Counted from the stretch's first letter, positions 43,992 through 53,746 are shown. The stretch is 64,000 nt of DNA from Paenibacillus sp. JJ-223 (GCF_927798175.1 NZ_CAKMMP010000014.1:173386-237385); one strand, 5' to 3'. Numbers and translations: made by a program. The notes: generated by a model from the sequence alone, not told the origin.

Positions 43992-45041
43992 TTACGCATA
44001 GGTGCTCTCAAGCGCAATGTGTTTGCCTTCCAACGAAGAGCGCTGGAACGCATGCATGGCCTCCAAGACATGATAAGCGAGCTTGCCGCTTGCCTGATGC
44101 TCTCTTCCGGCCCGAATCGATTCCACCATCTCCGTAACGCCGATGCCGCGTTCGTTGTGCCCGCTTTCGAATGCCGGAGGCAGGACCTCCCATTCATCCT
44201 GTCCCGGTCTGCGCAGCTTCACGTCCCCGTTGAAAAAGTTCGGGTCCGGCACGCTCAGCACGCCTTCGGTACCGTAGATTTCGATCCGCGGCAGATCCGA
44301 TCCGCCCCGAATATCGAAGCTGGCAATCATCGTGGCGATGGCACCCTGCTCAAAATCGATCGTGCCTGAAAGATGAGTCGGCGTTTCGACCTGCAGCGAA
44401 GTGCCTTCCTTCGGCCCCGAACCAATTTTGCGATCCGCGATCTGGATGCCCGCAGAAGCGCTGATCCGGCGAATCGGTCCCAGAAGTTTAATCAGGGCGG
44501 TCAAATAGTATGGCCCCATATCAAACATCGGTCCGCCGCCGACGGTGTAGAAAAATTCCGGATTCGGATGCCATGCTTCCGGTCCGCCGCCCATGAAAAA
44601 TGCCGTTGCGGCAACGGGTTTGCCGATCAAGCCGTCCTCGATGGCCCGGCGGGCCGTCTGGATGCCCGAACCAAGGAACGTATCCGGCGCAGAGCCGACA
44701 TACAGTCCTTTTTGTTCCGCCAGTTCAATGACCTTGCGTCCATCCTCGAGCGAAATGGCGAGCGGCTTTTCGGCATACACATGTTTGCCGGCCTCCAGCG
44801 CAGCCAGATCGGTCATGGCATGGCTGCCCGGAATGGTCAGGTTCAGCACAAGCTCGATGTCTTCGTTTTGCAGCAGTTCATCTACATTGTAAACGTTTGC
44901 GATATTAAATTCATCTGCCCGTTCCTGCGCGCGTTCGCGGATCAGATCCGCTACGGCGACCACTTCAATGACTGGGCTGTTCTTCAGGTTTTCGAGATAA
45001 ATGGCGCTAATGTTGCCGCACCCGATGATGCCTGCTTTCAT
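43992..45041 (-). CDS. Gfo/Idh/MocA family oxidoreductase
   Basis: NAD(P)-dependent sugar dehydrogenase of 349 residues. The N-terminal Rossmann motif is GIIGCGNIS (4-12); the signature EKPLA lies near residue 95, where Lys is catalytic, and the C-terminal domain is of the GFO type. ATG 45041 has GTGGAG upstream, and a 21-codon extension is rejected. It heads the oxidoreductase-isomerase-ThuA set (198 bases before the isomerase) and is divergent from an AraC regulator. A weak hairpin (43899-43919) follows the gene. Confidence 0.92.
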   Translation of the reverse strand: MKAGIIGCGNISAIYLENLKNSPVIEVVAVADLIRERAQERADEFNIANVYNVDELLQNEDIELVLNLTIPGSHAMTDLAALEAGKHVYAEKPLAISLEDGRKVIELAEQKGLYVGSAPDTFLGSGIQTARRAIEDGLIGKPVAATAFFMGGGPEAWHPNPEFFYTVGGGPMFDMGPYYLTALIKLLGPIRRISASAGIQIADRKIGSGPKEGTSLQVETPTHLSGTIDFEQGAIATMIASFDIRGGSDLPRIEIYGTEGVLSVPDPNFFNGDVKLRRPGQDEWEVLPPAFESGHNERGIGVTEMVESIRAGREHQASGKLAYHVLEAMHAFQRSSLEGKHIALESTYA

Positions 45042-45204
45042 TTTCTCCACTATGAGGTCATCTCCTTGCACGTTGAGTCGCTGTGCTGAAAATCTTGCTA
45101 ACAACTTCCTCTATGGTATTCCGTTTCACCTTCGATTAAAATGAATAATATGATCGAAACATGAACTATCTGGTCATAATTTTCAAGTTGCAAGGAGAGT
45201 GCCA

Positions 45205-46023
45205 ATGCAATCCGATCACGCTTGTCAGGTTCTTACAGCGGGCTTTTCGTTTCACCGTAAACCTTACAACTCCATAATGCCTGAAGGAGTTAAAAACTAT
45301 TTGCTTCGCCTTCAAACCGATGGCCGCTGCCGTGCCCGTGTGGACGGATCGTTGTCCCTGGTGGATGTGGGTGATCTGCTTTTATTCAGTCCGGACGAGC
45401 CGTACGAACTCAAAATCGATGCAGAGCTGAATCCGCTCGGGGAACGTCTGGTGGAGAGCGGCGACTATCACATTTTTTTCAACGGACCATGGGTGGACGA
45501 TTGGTGGCATCACCACAAGCGGCCCAACCGCATCAAGGTCGAATTGACCGAGAGCCTGCTGACGCTGTTTCGCCAGTTGGTTCTGGAACAGCGCCGAATC
45601 TCCAACCCTTATCCTGAAATTTCCAGCTATTATATGCGCATTCTGTGCCTCGAAGTAGACAGGCTGCTCTCAGAGCACCCCACCATGGCCAAAACCAATT
45701 ATGTGGCTTACGAGATCAAGAGCTACATCGAGGAGAACGCTTCCTCCCTGTTCAAACTTGAAGATATCGCTTCCCATGTCGGGATCAGCGTTTCGCGCGG
45801 AGTTCATTTGTTTAAGGAAGTGTTCGGCAAAAGCATCATGCAGTACGCGCTCGATGTACGGCTGAACATGGCGCGGGAACGCATCATTTTCAGCCCTATG
45901 ACGCTCGAGCATGTCGCCGAATCCTCGGGTTTCAACAATTATACGTATTTCCATCGCGTGTTTCGCTCCCGCTTTGGCATGTCGCCCAGAGAATTTCGGG
46001 CCATCCACCGGGAACAAATGTAA
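45205..46023 (+). CDS. AraC-family transcriptional regulator
   Basis: 272-residue regulator with an N-terminal cupin-like sugar-sensing domain (about 1-150) and a C-terminal pair of helix-turn-helix motifs (about 170-270; LEDIASHVGISVSRGVHLFKE and LEHVAESSGFNNYTYFHRVF). ATG 45205 follows AAGGAG by seven bases; a GTG two codons upstream is less likely. It is divergent from the oxidoreductase-isomerase-thuA genes, which it probably controls. A weak hairpin GAGCC/GGCTC follows near 46088. Confidence 0.92.
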   Translation: MQSDHACQVLTAGFSFHRKPYNSIMPEGVKNYLLRLQTDGRCRARVDGSLSLVDVGDLLLFSPDEPYELKIDAELNPLGERLVESGDYHIFFNGPWVDDWWHHHKRPNRIKVELTESLLTLFRQLVLEQRRISNPYPEISSYYMRILCLEVDRLLSEHPTMAKTNYVAYEIKSYIEENASSLFKLEDIASHVGISVSRGVHLFKEVFGKSIMQYALDVRLNMARERIIFSPMTLEHVAESSGFNNYTYFHRVFRSRFGMSPREFRAIHREQM

Positions 46024-46177
46024 CCACCAGGCGGGAAGCCCCCGATCGGGCACTGCGGAAACGCAACGTTTAAAAAAAACGGCTAACGAGCCGCGGGCTC
46101 TTTATGGGGAAAATGGATCTCCTTCATAAGACACTCCGCTTCGTTAGCCTGTCATACTTGCACAACGACCTGTTTTC

Positions 46178-46486
46178 TCACTTTCGCGCAGAGATCGTTT
46201 CGGCCACAACCATGGCTAGATCATCGTTGCCAAACATGGAAAGTACGCCGAGCACCGTCTCGTCCGGAATGTCGCCGGCTTCCTCCTTAGGCACGACCAG
46301 CTTCAGCACTTGCTGCAACCGCTCGTTGCCCTGTTGGTTCGGGTAGGCCTGCCGATACAGCTCCTCCGGATCAACTCCCTGGTTAACGCACCATTGCGCG
46401 AACACAAGGATCATCATTTCCTCTTCCTGCTTGTAACTTTCGATCACCGCTTCTTCGATTTGTTTGCTGCGTTCCTTCGATTCCAT
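46178..46486 (-). CDS. Small acidic protein of unknown function
   Basis: About 102 residues, helical and acidic, with no membrane segment or known motif. Recognisable features are FAQWCVNQGVDPEELY and a Leu/Val-rich C-terminus. The start is uncertain: ATG 46486 has GGAGG 11 bases upstream; an in-frame GTG at 46504 has AAGGGAAA close by. It lies 43 bases after the Gfo/Idh gene at 46529 on the same strand and may be cotranscribed with it. Confidence 0.65.
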   Translation of the reverse strand: MESKERSKQIEEAVIESYKQEEEMMILVFAQWCVNQGVDPEELYRQAYPNQQGNERLQQVLKLVVPKEEAGDIPDETVLGVLSMFGNDDLAMVVAETISARK

Positions 46487-46528
46487 CGTGCAGACAACCT
46501 CCACTTTCCCTTGGTTCTTCGTTCTTGC

Positions 46529-47470
46529 TTATTTGCGGAGCAATTGCTCGGCCAACTCATGACTATCCATCACATGGGTCGCACTAATGATGCATTCGTC
46601 CGGCGTTTCCAAACACTGCAGGAAATCGTTCACGGCCCCGGCAAATCCTCTGCGTTTCAAAATATCATCCCAGCTGCCAAACGTTTCACGCTGCTCCAGA
46701 GCACCGCGCTCCGTATACACGGCCGTCTCCATATTGACGACTTCGACGGACCTGCCGCCGCCATGCAGCTCCAGTTTCTCCAAATCAGCCCCTGCTTCAC
46801 GCACCATATCGAACCGGCCAATCGCATGACGTCCCAATCGGGCTGATCCGGCGGCATGCAGCAATCTGCCGGCGTCGTTCGTGCGCAACCAATGCTGAAC
46901 CAATTCCGTATCATGACCCGAGTACCACATCATCAGATCGAGAATATGGATCAGGTCGTCATAGACCGTTTCCGCAGCCGGACGATCTTGAATGCTTGTC
47001 CGGTGCTTCGTCACCGTCAAAGACTCAAAGCCCTTTCCCGCCTGCATCCATTCCTTCGCCTTTTGGTACATCGGCGCAAACCTGCGGTTGAATCCCACCG
47101 CGAGCAGCAGTCCCTGTGCTTCGGCAAAAGCCGTCATCTCCTCCGATTCCCGCAGCACATAAGACAACGGTTTGTCCACGTATACGGACAAGCCGCGTTC
47201 CAAGCATTGCATGACGAGCTCAAAATGCGCTTCGGTTGCCGTATGTACGAACACCGCATCCAAATCCCAAGATAACAGTTCCTTTATATCGGTCGTCCCC
47301 TGCTCCAGCCTGTACAGCTGCTTTGCAGCGTCGACCGGCCCCGGGGAGCGGTTCATCGCGCCCACAAGCTCCACGTTCGGATGGGCGGACAGCAGCGGCA
47401 GGTAGACCTTGCGCGCAATGCCCCCCAGACCGACGATGGCGGCACGGGTGCGTTTCGTTGTTTCCGTCAT
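46529..47470 (-). CDS. Gfo/Idh/MocA family oxidoreductase
   Basis: Second dehydrogenase of this superfamily in the window, 313 residues. Rossmann motif AAIVGLGGIARK (11-22) and EKP-type motif present as DKPLSY, where Lys is kept and Glu is replaced by Asp. ATG 47470 has GAAGGTGG upstream. It differs clearly from the protein at 43992, so it is not a recent duplicate. Its substrate is unknown. Confidence 0.9.
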   Translation of the reverse strand: MTETTKRTRAAIVGLGGIARKVYLPLLSAHPNVELVGAMNRSPGPVDAAKQLYRLEQGTTDIKELLSWDLDAVFVHTATEAHFELVMQCLERGLSVYVDKPLSYVLRESEEMTAFAEAQGLLLAVGFNRRFAPMYQKAKEWMQAGKGFESLTVTKHRTSIQDRPAAETVYDDLIHILDLMMWYSGHDTELVQHWLRTNDAGRLLHAAGSARLGRHAIGRFDMVREAGADLEKLELHGGGRSVEVVNMETAVYTERGALEQRETFGSWDDILKRRGFAGAVNDFLQCLETPDECIISATHVMDSHELAEQLLRK

Positions 47471-47732
47471 GATCATTCCACCTTCAGATGAGTTCTTCGT
47501 ATCCACGCCCTATAGTGTAACGCTTCCTGCAGCAACATGCCAGCTTTCGCGCAAGCTTTACGGATGGTTGGCGAGCAGGCGTACCCATATCGAGAATTCG
47601 ATTCGGAAAGCCTCCGCTTACGCGGTCTCCTGCTCTATCTCGATCGTGATCGAACGTGGTACACTTGAACGAGAAATCAACGTTCAGGCAATTCCCTTAT
47701 TTGGCGGGTTGTTGAAAGGAGCTTTTTGGATT

Positions 47733-48344
47733 TTGCGAAAATGGTTATGGATTCTGCTTTATGTTTTGCTCGCAGGAGCCACGTTTATTTACAGATATGA
47801 AGTGCTCGCCTGGACGGAGGCCCACCAGTCCATCCCGCTGCTCATCCTCATTGCCATGCTGTTTGCGCTGGTTCCCGTCATTCCGTACAAATTCGTCATC
47901 GTTGCCCTGGGTTACGGATATGGCGCCACAACGGCCGCCTGGGTCAGCTGGATCGGTACTTCGCTGGCTGCGCTGCTCATCTATGCGGGAGCGAGAACCG
48001 TGTTCCGGAGCCAGGCGCGAGCCTATCTGGAGCGCATTCGCGGGTTGAGCCGGTTCACCGCATGGATGGAACAACACCCGTTCATGGGCGTGATGACGCT
48101 GCGTCTGCTGCCGATCGTGCCCCAGGTGGCCGTCAATATTTATGCAGGCATGACGTACACCCCGGTCTGGACGTTTATGCTGGCAACGGCGATCGGCAAA
48201 ATCCCGGCCATCGTTGTCTTTGCTTTTGCCGGAGCGCAAGCGGGAAGTTCCATCTGGCTCAGCCTGCTCATCTTGGCCGCTTATCTGACGCTCATGGCCC
48301 TAGTGTTATTCGGGTTCAGGCTCCGTTCGCGAAGCAAACGTTGA
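47733..48344 (+). CDS. TVP38/DedA-type VTT-domain membrane protein
   Basis: 203-residue membrane protein with about five hydrophobic segments. The VTT core is visible as VPVIPYKFVIVALGYGYG and the later FMGVMTLRLLPIVPQVAVNIYAGM with a buried Arg and prolines; the family scrambles lipids or carries undecaprenyl-phosphate. I chose the TTG at 47733 because AAAGGAG lies 11 bases upstream; the open frame extends far upstream without a ribosome site. It is a single gene ahead of msrAB. Confidence 0.85.
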   Translation: MRKWLWILLYVLLAGATFIYRYEVLAWTEAHQSIPLLILIAMLFALVPVIPYKFVIVALGYGYGATTAAWVSWIGTSLAALLIYAGARTVFRSQARAYLERIRGLSRFTAWMEQHPFMGVMTLRLLPIVPQVAVNIYAGMTYTPVWTFMLATAIGKIPAIVVFAFAGAQAGSSIWLSLLILAAYLTLMALVLFGFRLRSRSKR

Positions 48345-48483
48345 ACCGGCACCGGGCTCCGTGCTTTAGGCAGAAGTTTTCTTTGTAATATTTGGTTCTC
48401 GGCATTTGGTAGTTGACAGCTTCTGATATTATAATAATGATGCAGCAAACATATCGTTCTTCAAGAAATGGAGTGAATCATAC

Positions 48484-49443
48484 ATGGAACAACATACAAG
48501 CGAAAAAGCAACGTTTGCAGGCGGGTGCTTCTGGTGCATGGTATCCCCGTTCGAGGAGCTGCCAGGTATCCAGGGAGTTGTATCCGGTTATACCGGGGGG
48601 CACACCGAGAATCCGACGTATGAAGAGGTCTGCTCCGAGACGACAGGACATGTGGAGGCCGTTCAAATTACGTTTGACCCGGCCATCTTCCCATATAGCA
48701 AGCTGGTCGAGCTGTTCTGGCAGCAGATTGATCCTACCGATGCGGGCGGACAGTTCCATGATCGCGGTTCTTCGTATCAAACGGCCATTTTTTACCACAC
48801 CGAGGAGCAGCGCGAGATCGCGGAAGCCTCCAAGGCCGCGCTAGAGCAGAGCGGACGCTTCGACAAACCGATTTTCACGCCGATTCTGCCTGCCCAAACG
48901 TTCTATCCTGCAGAGGAGTACCATCAAGGGTACCACCGCAAAAACCCGGGCCACTACAAACGGTACAGCAAGGGCTCCGGACGCGAGGACTTCATCGAAC
49001 GCAACTGGTCGGGCAAACTCGACAAAAGCGACCTGAAGGAACGGCTCACGCCGCTGCAATACGAGGTCACCCAAAACAACGCCACCGAGCGCCCGTTCGA
49101 AAACGAATTTTGGGACCATCACGGCGAGGGCATTTATGTGGATATCGTCTCCGGGGAACCGCTGTTCAGCTCGAAAGACAAGTACGATGCCGGTTGCGGC
49201 TGGCCTAGCTTCACGCGTCCTCTCCGCGAATACAGCATCAAGGAAAAAACGGATCTCAGCCATTTCATGATTCGTACCGAAGTGCGAAGCCGCGAGGGAG
49301 ATTCCCATTTGGGTCACGTATTTAATGACGGTCCTGGCGAAAACGGACTGCGTTACTGCATTAATTCCGCTGCGCTGCGTTTCGTGCCGAAAGAAGACCT
49401 GGTCAAGGAAGGATACGGCGAGTACGCCATCCTGTTCAAATAA
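48484..49443 (+). CDS. msrAB: Fused peptide methionine sulfoxide reductase MsrA/MsrB
   Basis: Repairs both S and R forms of oxidised methionine. The 319 residues fuse an MsrA domain (1-165; catalytic Cys15 in GCFWC) to an MsrB domain (about 180-310; catalytic Cys292 in RYCINSAAL, with GCGWPSF and HLGHVFNDGP). The zinc-binding CxxC pairs of some MsrB proteins are absent. The start has GGAGTG nine bases upstream. A TATAAT lies at 48430-48435 with TTGGTA 18 bases before it, a possible promoter; a TTGACA at 48413 is too close. A strong terminator follows. Confidence 0.96.
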   Translation: MEQHTSEKATFAGGCFWCMVSPFEELPGIQGVVSGYTGGHTENPTYEEVCSETTGHVEAVQITFDPAIFPYSKLVELFWQQIDPTDAGGQFHDRGSSYQTAIFYHTEEQREIAEASKAALEQSGRFDKPIFTPILPAQTFYPAEEYHQGYHRKNPGHYKRYSKGSGREDFIERNWSGKLDKSDLKERLTPLQYEVTQNNATERPFENEFWDHHGEGIYVDIVSGEPLFSSKDKYDAGCGWPSFTRPLREYSIKEKTDLSHFMIRTEVRSREGDSHLGHVFNDGPGENGLRYCINSAALRFVPKEDLVKEGYGEYAILFK

Positions 49444-49494
49444 GAGCCGTATGGGACGGTTCGGATTGGTTTCCGCATCACCGTCCATAGATCA

Positions 49495-49528
49495 AGAGCA
49501 TGGGCCCCAAGGGTCCATGCTCTTTTTA
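49495..49528 (+). terminator. Terminator of msrAB
   Basis: Perfect 9-bp stem AGAGCATGG/CCATGCTCT with extra GC pairing in the loop, followed by TTTTTAT. Confidence 0.92.
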
Positions 49529-49637
49529 TCGGGAATCGACACGCACCGGCTCCAGCCGGTGCCATATTTATTGCGGCTCGGTGTATGCGGACGGAACGAA
49601 AGGATTCACTCCAATCCATACTTTCCGCCCCTTTGCC

Positions 49638-50444
49638 TTATCCCATCAGGCTGACAACCCATCCGATCCAGTAAGCAAAGGGAATCAGCAGCAGCTGCGC
49701 CAACAGGGTTCCGAACAATCTCGATACGAGCATGCAGCCGTAAATTTGATTCATGCGGTCCAGACGGATCTCCCCGCGCAGCGATTTGTCGCTGAGCAAT
49801 GAAATGCGCGGATCGATCAGAATCGTCAGCAATATGGTGGCCATGCCGTTGATCAGCCCCGTGGACTGCGATGCCGCAACAGCCCGGTCGGGATACAAAT
49901 AGGCCGCATACAGGCTCGAAAGCACCCCGGTCGTATAAATGGCGGTTACGGCTGCATTCAACGCCATCAGCCTTCTCGGCATGCCGTGCTGCACCAGCCG
50001 CTTGGCCATCGTCCAAGAGGGGGGAGTAACGTAATGCATGGCGTTTCTGATCTTATCCCGACTGAGCAAGCGACGCCCCATCGCCGGAATGGAGCCGGCC
50101 GCTTCGAAATGCACGACCAAGCGGGACGCCAGCTTCACCATCGTCGGAAAACAGAGGATCGCGATGAGCGTGCCGACGCTGGCCGCTGCCATCAGCCAGT
50201 GCAATTGGCTCGAAAAGGGGAGATGGCCCCCGCTGGTCGCGTTGTCGACCAATCTGCCAACCATAGGGCCTTGCGCCATATTGGACGTGCGGGAGACGAG
50301 CAGCAATATGCCTGACAACGACAGCGCGAGCGCAATGCGCCGCGTTCTCAGCCCTCCAAGACGCAAAGCATAAGACAGGCTGTCAGCTGCATGAATGACC
50401 ATCGTAAACATCATTGGAATCAAAAGACTCATCGTTATTATCAA
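49638..50444 (-). CDS. amj: Lipid II flippase Amj-family protein
   Basis: 268-residue polytopic membrane protein of the Amj/YdaH family, which provides an alternative to MurJ for moving lipid II across the membrane. Characteristic are ADSLSYALRLGGLRTRR near the N-terminus, SRTSNMAQGPMVGRLVD, and LLTILIDPRISLLSDKSL toward the C-terminus. It begins at ATG 50444 and is transcribed alone. In B. subtilis expression depends on sigma-M; I did not identify such a promoter here. Confidence 0.88.
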   Translation of the reverse strand: MIITMSLLIPMMFTMVIHAADSLSYALRLGGLRTRRIALALSLSGILLLVSRTSNMAQGPMVGRLVDNATSGGHLPFSSQLHWLMAAASVGTLIAILCFPTMVKLASRLVVHFEAAGSIPAMGRRLLSRDKIRNAMHYVTPPSWTMAKRLVQHGMPRRLMALNAAVTAIYTTGVLSSLYAAYLYPDRAVAASQSTGLINGMATILLTILIDPRISLLSDKSLRGEIRLDRMNQIYGCMLVSRLFGTLLAQLLLIPFAYWIGWVVSLMG

Positions 50445-50717
50445 TGCTGCCCTTCTCCTTTGTCTTGCTTTTTATGTACATAAACTCATCTCTGCATTAT
50501 ACGCCTCATGACTCCCATTGTATATCATCCCCAATTTACCCATTATCGACATATCCCTTGAAGTTGGACCACCTGATTGAAGCCCCGGGCTGCAGCTTTC
50601 CCGAAACCTCGGGCTCCCCAACGTCATGCTCCCCGGCGTAGTGGCAGGAAGTCATCGTTTATCGCTCCCCATGCAGGGTAATATATCACTAACCGCTATT
50701 GCAGAGGAGGAAACGAT

Positions 50718-51188
50718 ATGCCTTGGAACAAACGGGATTACCCTGTATCGATGAAAAATTTGAAACCGCGCGTGAGGCATAAAGCCATCGAGATTGCCAA
50801 CGCCCTGCTGGATGAAGGATATGACGAAGGCCGCTCCATCGCCATCGCTACGGCAAAAGCAGAGGAATGGGACGCGAATCATCCAGCGGATGAACATTCT
50901 GCCTCCGATTCGGACAGGCACGGCCACCCTTCAGGAAACTCCCGCGCCTCTTCCGGACAAGGCCATTCCGAGCCCGTCTCTTCTTCCAAGAACCATGCCA
51001 ACATTCATGTCGTTCCGAACGACGATGACGGCTGGTCCATCAAAAAGGAAGGAAAGGCGCAGCCCCTTTCCACGTACCGCACCAAAAACGAAGCGCTGAA
51101 GGCCGCACGCGAAATGAGCGGCAAACAAAGCATTCGGGCGATTATCCATAACCGGGACGGCCAGATTGCTGCATCCTTCCGTGCATGA
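50718..51188 (+). CDS. YdaT-like DUF2188 protein
   Basis: 156-residue soluble protein. The N-terminal part (1-60; KNLKPRVRHKAIEIANALLDEG and SIAIATAKAEEW) is a short helical domain seen in YdaT-type proteins. A His/Ser-rich linker follows, and the C-terminal DUF2188 domain (about 95-156) has IHVVPNDDDGWSIKKEG and NRDGQI. DUF2188 proteins are small beta-alpha proteins of unknown function, often stress-related in Bacilli. It has GAGGAGG before the ATG and a terminator downstream. Confidence 0.85.
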   Translation: MPWNKRDYPVSMKNLKPRVRHKAIEIANALLDEGYDEGRSIAIATAKAEEWDANHPADEHSASDSDRHGHPSGNSRASSGQGHSEPVSSSKNHANIHVVPNDDDGWSIKKEGKAQPLSTYRTKNEALKAAREMSGKQSIRAIIHNRDGQIAASFRA

Positions 51189-51221
51189 CCGATGGTTCGG
51201 TTCGCTCGCCTTTGAACCAAA

Positions 51222-51261
51222 AAAGTCCTTTCGCTGCCAGACCGGCGAGCAAAAGGACTTT
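51222..51261. terminator. Terminator between the ydaT-like and yitT-like genes
   Basis: 10-bp stem AAAGTCCTTT/AAAGGACTTT with inner GC pairing. A T-run (TTTTTTGG) follows on the minus strand for the YitT gene; the plus strand side is weaker. Confidence 0.82.
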
Positions 51262-51298
51262 GTGATTTTCGCATGGTTTGCGAATCATCCAATATAAA

Positions 51299-52018
51299 TT
51301 AATGCGTGACACCTCTTGCTATGGTAGGACGCGGGGCCGAAGCGCCGGCAACCGCTTTGGGTGCGGATGGCACAGGTCGTTTGACCGCCGAAGTCGTGAC
51401 CGTTTGAGGCGTACGAACAGTAACTACGAAAGTGATGACTTTGCTGGCAATCCATACGGCCAGAATCGTGAAGAGCGTTTCTTTGACCGGCAGGAAGAAA
51501 AGCGAGAGCAACAGCACGACGGCGTCGCTGACAAAAAATACCGTACCGAGCTTCCAGCCTTTCCAGCGGCTGACCAGCACGGCCAGAATGTCGTCTCCAC
51601 CCGTGGCTCCGCCAAAGCGAAGCACGATTCCTGCACCGATTCCCGTCAGCAATCCGGATAGAATTGCGGGAATCCACAGATTGCCGTTAAATGAAATAAC
51701 CAATGTGGAATAACGTTCGAATCCGTCGTAGAACAGGGAAAACGCAGCAGCGCCTATCAGCGCTTGAATCATGAATTTCCAGCCTTTGATGAACCAGGCC
51801 AGAATCATGACGGGTATATCGAGCAGCAGTATGCCCACCGCAGGCGATAATCCGGTTGCGTATTTAGCTAGCAATGCCAGACCGACAAAGCCGCCTTCCG
51901 ATAATTCGTTTTGAAAATTAATGTGATAATAAGCAAACGCCAAAATAAAGGTTCCGAGCAGCATGAGGAGCATTTTCCCCGCTTCTGCCCTGATGTGTTG
52001 CAACGATGTTCTCTTCAT
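51299..52018 (-). CDS. YitT family membrane protein
   Basis: 239-residue DUF161 membrane protein with five to six hydrophobic segments; stretches NELSEGGFVGLALLAKYATG and RFGGATGGDDILA are typical. The C-terminal DUF2179 domain of longer YitT proteins is missing; instead there is a 40-residue tail rich in Pro, Ala, Thr and Val. Function of the family is not established. It is transcribed alone. Confidence 0.87.
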   Translation of the reverse strand: MKRTSLQHIRAEAGKMLLMLLGTFILAFAYYHINFQNELSEGGFVGLALLAKYATGLSPAVGILLLDIPVMILAWFIKGWKFMIQALIGAAAFSLFYDGFERYSTLVISFNGNLWIPAILSGLLTGIGAGIVLRFGGATGGDDILAVLVSRWKGWKLGTVFFVSDAVVLLLSLFFLPVKETLFTILAVWIASKVITFVVTVRTPQTVTTSAVKRPVPSAPKAVAGASAPRPTIARGVTH

Positions 52019-52659
52019 TCAGAATCCCTCGCAGTTGGTATAGGTTGGTGTAAACCGACCGTACCCTGCAAAAGGCAAGTCTGGAAGGAAACATCGTGTT
52101 CATCCTTCGACTATTCATTCCAATCCCCTCTTTCGCAGAGTCAGCCGTTTGACGACGGTGATTTACCCTGCAGAGGAGCTAAGTGTAAGATAGATCGTAA
52201 CGTTTCCAGATCATCCTTGGGGAGCTTATCCTTCGGGAGCTCATGGTATCCTGATCCTTTCTGCCAGTTTGTTGTTAACGGGCTGAGTTCGTGAAGTGAA
52301 CCGTCTAGACGTTCTGTTCATTTTCCCACCGCTAACTAGCTTGTTATTTAATTATATAACACCAGCGAAGCTTGGTCTAAACAGACTTCCTCGCAAAAAA
52401 CAGCCTTATTCCACTCTGTTCTGCCTAAGAAGCCGAATCCTTGAGCCAATGCAAGACAATCTTGCTAATGGTTCATCTTGCTCCTTCATTCTATGACATG
52501 AACCGGCTTCTAGAACTGTCCAGTCACCTAACCGCTGCAAATTGGGGCATTTTTTTATTTTAGGCAAAATTCACTGGAATCCTTTCGCGTCTCCACATAC
52601 ACTGTAACAAACGAAAACCGGCGCCTCGCCAAATATTACCAGCCTTTCCTAACTATTTA
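52019..52659. other. Intergenic region without a supported gene
   Basis: About 640 bases between the divergent YitT and TIR-like genes. I see no convincing gene. It contains an imperfect 15-bp tandem duplication (TCCTTGGGGAGCTTA at 52214-52228 and TCCTTCGGGAGCTCA at 52229-52243) and short inverted repeats such as GGTTGGTGTAAACCGACC near 52044. A regulatory role is possible but not shown. Confidence 0.5.
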
Positions 52660-52668
52660 TGGTATAAT
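52660..52668 (+). promoter_or_regulatory. Extended -10 promoter of the TIR-like gene
   Basis: TGGTATAAT, an extended -10 (TGN plus perfect TATAAT), 40 bases before the start codon. No consensus -35 is present at 17 bases, which extended -10 promoters can tolerate. Confidence 0.55.
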
Positions 52669-52708
52669 GTAACAATTCACTCCAATACCGTTTAAGCGAG
52701 GCGTATCC

Positions 52709-53746
52709 ATGAAAACGTTCAAGCCAAGAGTATTTATTGGCTGCTCGCTGGAAGCGAAGCCGGTTGCAGCCGCCGTGCACGAAAATTTGCGTTTCTCTGC
52801 CGAAGTCACTCCCTGGTTTTCCGGGGTATTCCAGCCCAGCAGCTATACCATGGACGATTTGGAAGCCGAGGTCCGCACAACGGATTTTGCCATTTTTATT
52901 TTTCATCCGGATGACATATCCAAAATACGCGGCAAATATTATGCTTCCGTCCGTGACAATACGATGCTGGAAATGGGCTTGTTCATGGGCCGGTTAGGCC
53001 GCAAACGTATTTTTTTCATTCTTCCCGAACATATTACGGACAGCAAGGACGATACGAAGGTCGAGGGTCTGCGGATGCCTACCGACCTCTTGGGATTGAA
53101 CCCGTTAACGTACGAAATCCGCTCCGACGGCAAATGGGCTCCGGCCGTGTCCGTCGCCTGCTCGAAAATCGCCGACAGCATCGAGGAGCAAGGACGCTGG
53201 AGCGATCCCGAACTGGAGAAGCGTTTAGCCGAATTGAAACAAACCGAGAGCGAAGCCCGGATCCAGCTGCTCAAGCTGCTGCGCTTCTTCAGGGAATTGC
53301 TGCGTTCCCGCAGGCCCGATCCGGCCATGCTGGAACGCATGAGCGATGCACTCCGCACCGCTTTTGTCTCCCATCCCCCTTTTGCCGTACGCGGCACGGC
53401 GATCTACCGCAAGGATGATCAGGGGTATATCGAACAATTGTGCGGAAATGTTGGAGAGCCGGGCAGAAGATACGATTTGACGGCCAACGACGACAAACCG
53501 CCTGATGATCCGAAGCGAATTTTGGTTATTGATTGTTATAAAGAAAATAAAATCAAGATCAATCTGTTTGACGATTACCTTGAGAAAGAATATTTGCTAT
53601 GCTATCCTGTAGCCAAGAGGTATGTAATTACGGTGCATATCATTGGGCATACGGAAGCAGACGAGGCCGTTTTTCAGCAAATGGACATACAGAACCGTCA
53701 GCTGTTCAACGCCATCAACGATTTATTAGGAGGCGAACCGGAATGA
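52709..53746 (+). CDS. TIR-like (CAP12/PycTIR-type) domain protein with C-terminal sensor-like region
   Basis: 345 residues. Residues 1-160 match the TIR-like nucleotide-binding family (PF10137 type): RVFIGCSLEAKPVAAAV, a Trp/Phe-rich AEVTPWFSGVFQPS, DFAIFIFHPDD, and the NTMLEMGLFMGRLGRKR loop, where Glu88 is at the place of the NADase catalytic glutamate. Related domains act as effectors in CBASS and Pycsar defence. A charged helical linker (about 170-205) leads to a C-terminal alpha/beta region (205-345) that might be a GAF-like sensor, which I could not assign firmly. No nucleotide cyclase is adjacent. The gene is followed with an ATGA overlap by a 79-residue gene. Defence role is inference. 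Confidence 0.8.
   Translation: MKTFKPRVFIGCSLEAKPVAAAVHENLRFSAEVTPWFSGVFQPSSYTMDDLEAEVRTTDFAIFIFHPDDISKIRGKYYASVRDNTMLEMGLFMGRLGRKRIFFILPEHITDSKDDTKVEGLRMPTDLLGLNPLTYEIRSDGKWAPAVSVACSKIADSIEEQGRWSDPELEKRLAELKQTESEARIQLLKLLRFFRELLRSRRPDPAMLERMSDALRTAFVSHPPFAVRGTAIYRKDDQGYIEQLCGNVGEPGRRYDLTANDDKPPDDPKRILVIDCYKENKIKINLFDDYLEKEYLLCYPVAKRYVITVHIIGHTEADEAVFQQMDIQNRQLFNAINDLLGGEPE

Noticed and set aside
51911..53746. Complete CBASS or Pycsar system around the TIR-like gene
   Set aside because: No cyclase or other signal-synthesising gene is found on either side; only the effector-like gene and a small partner are present.
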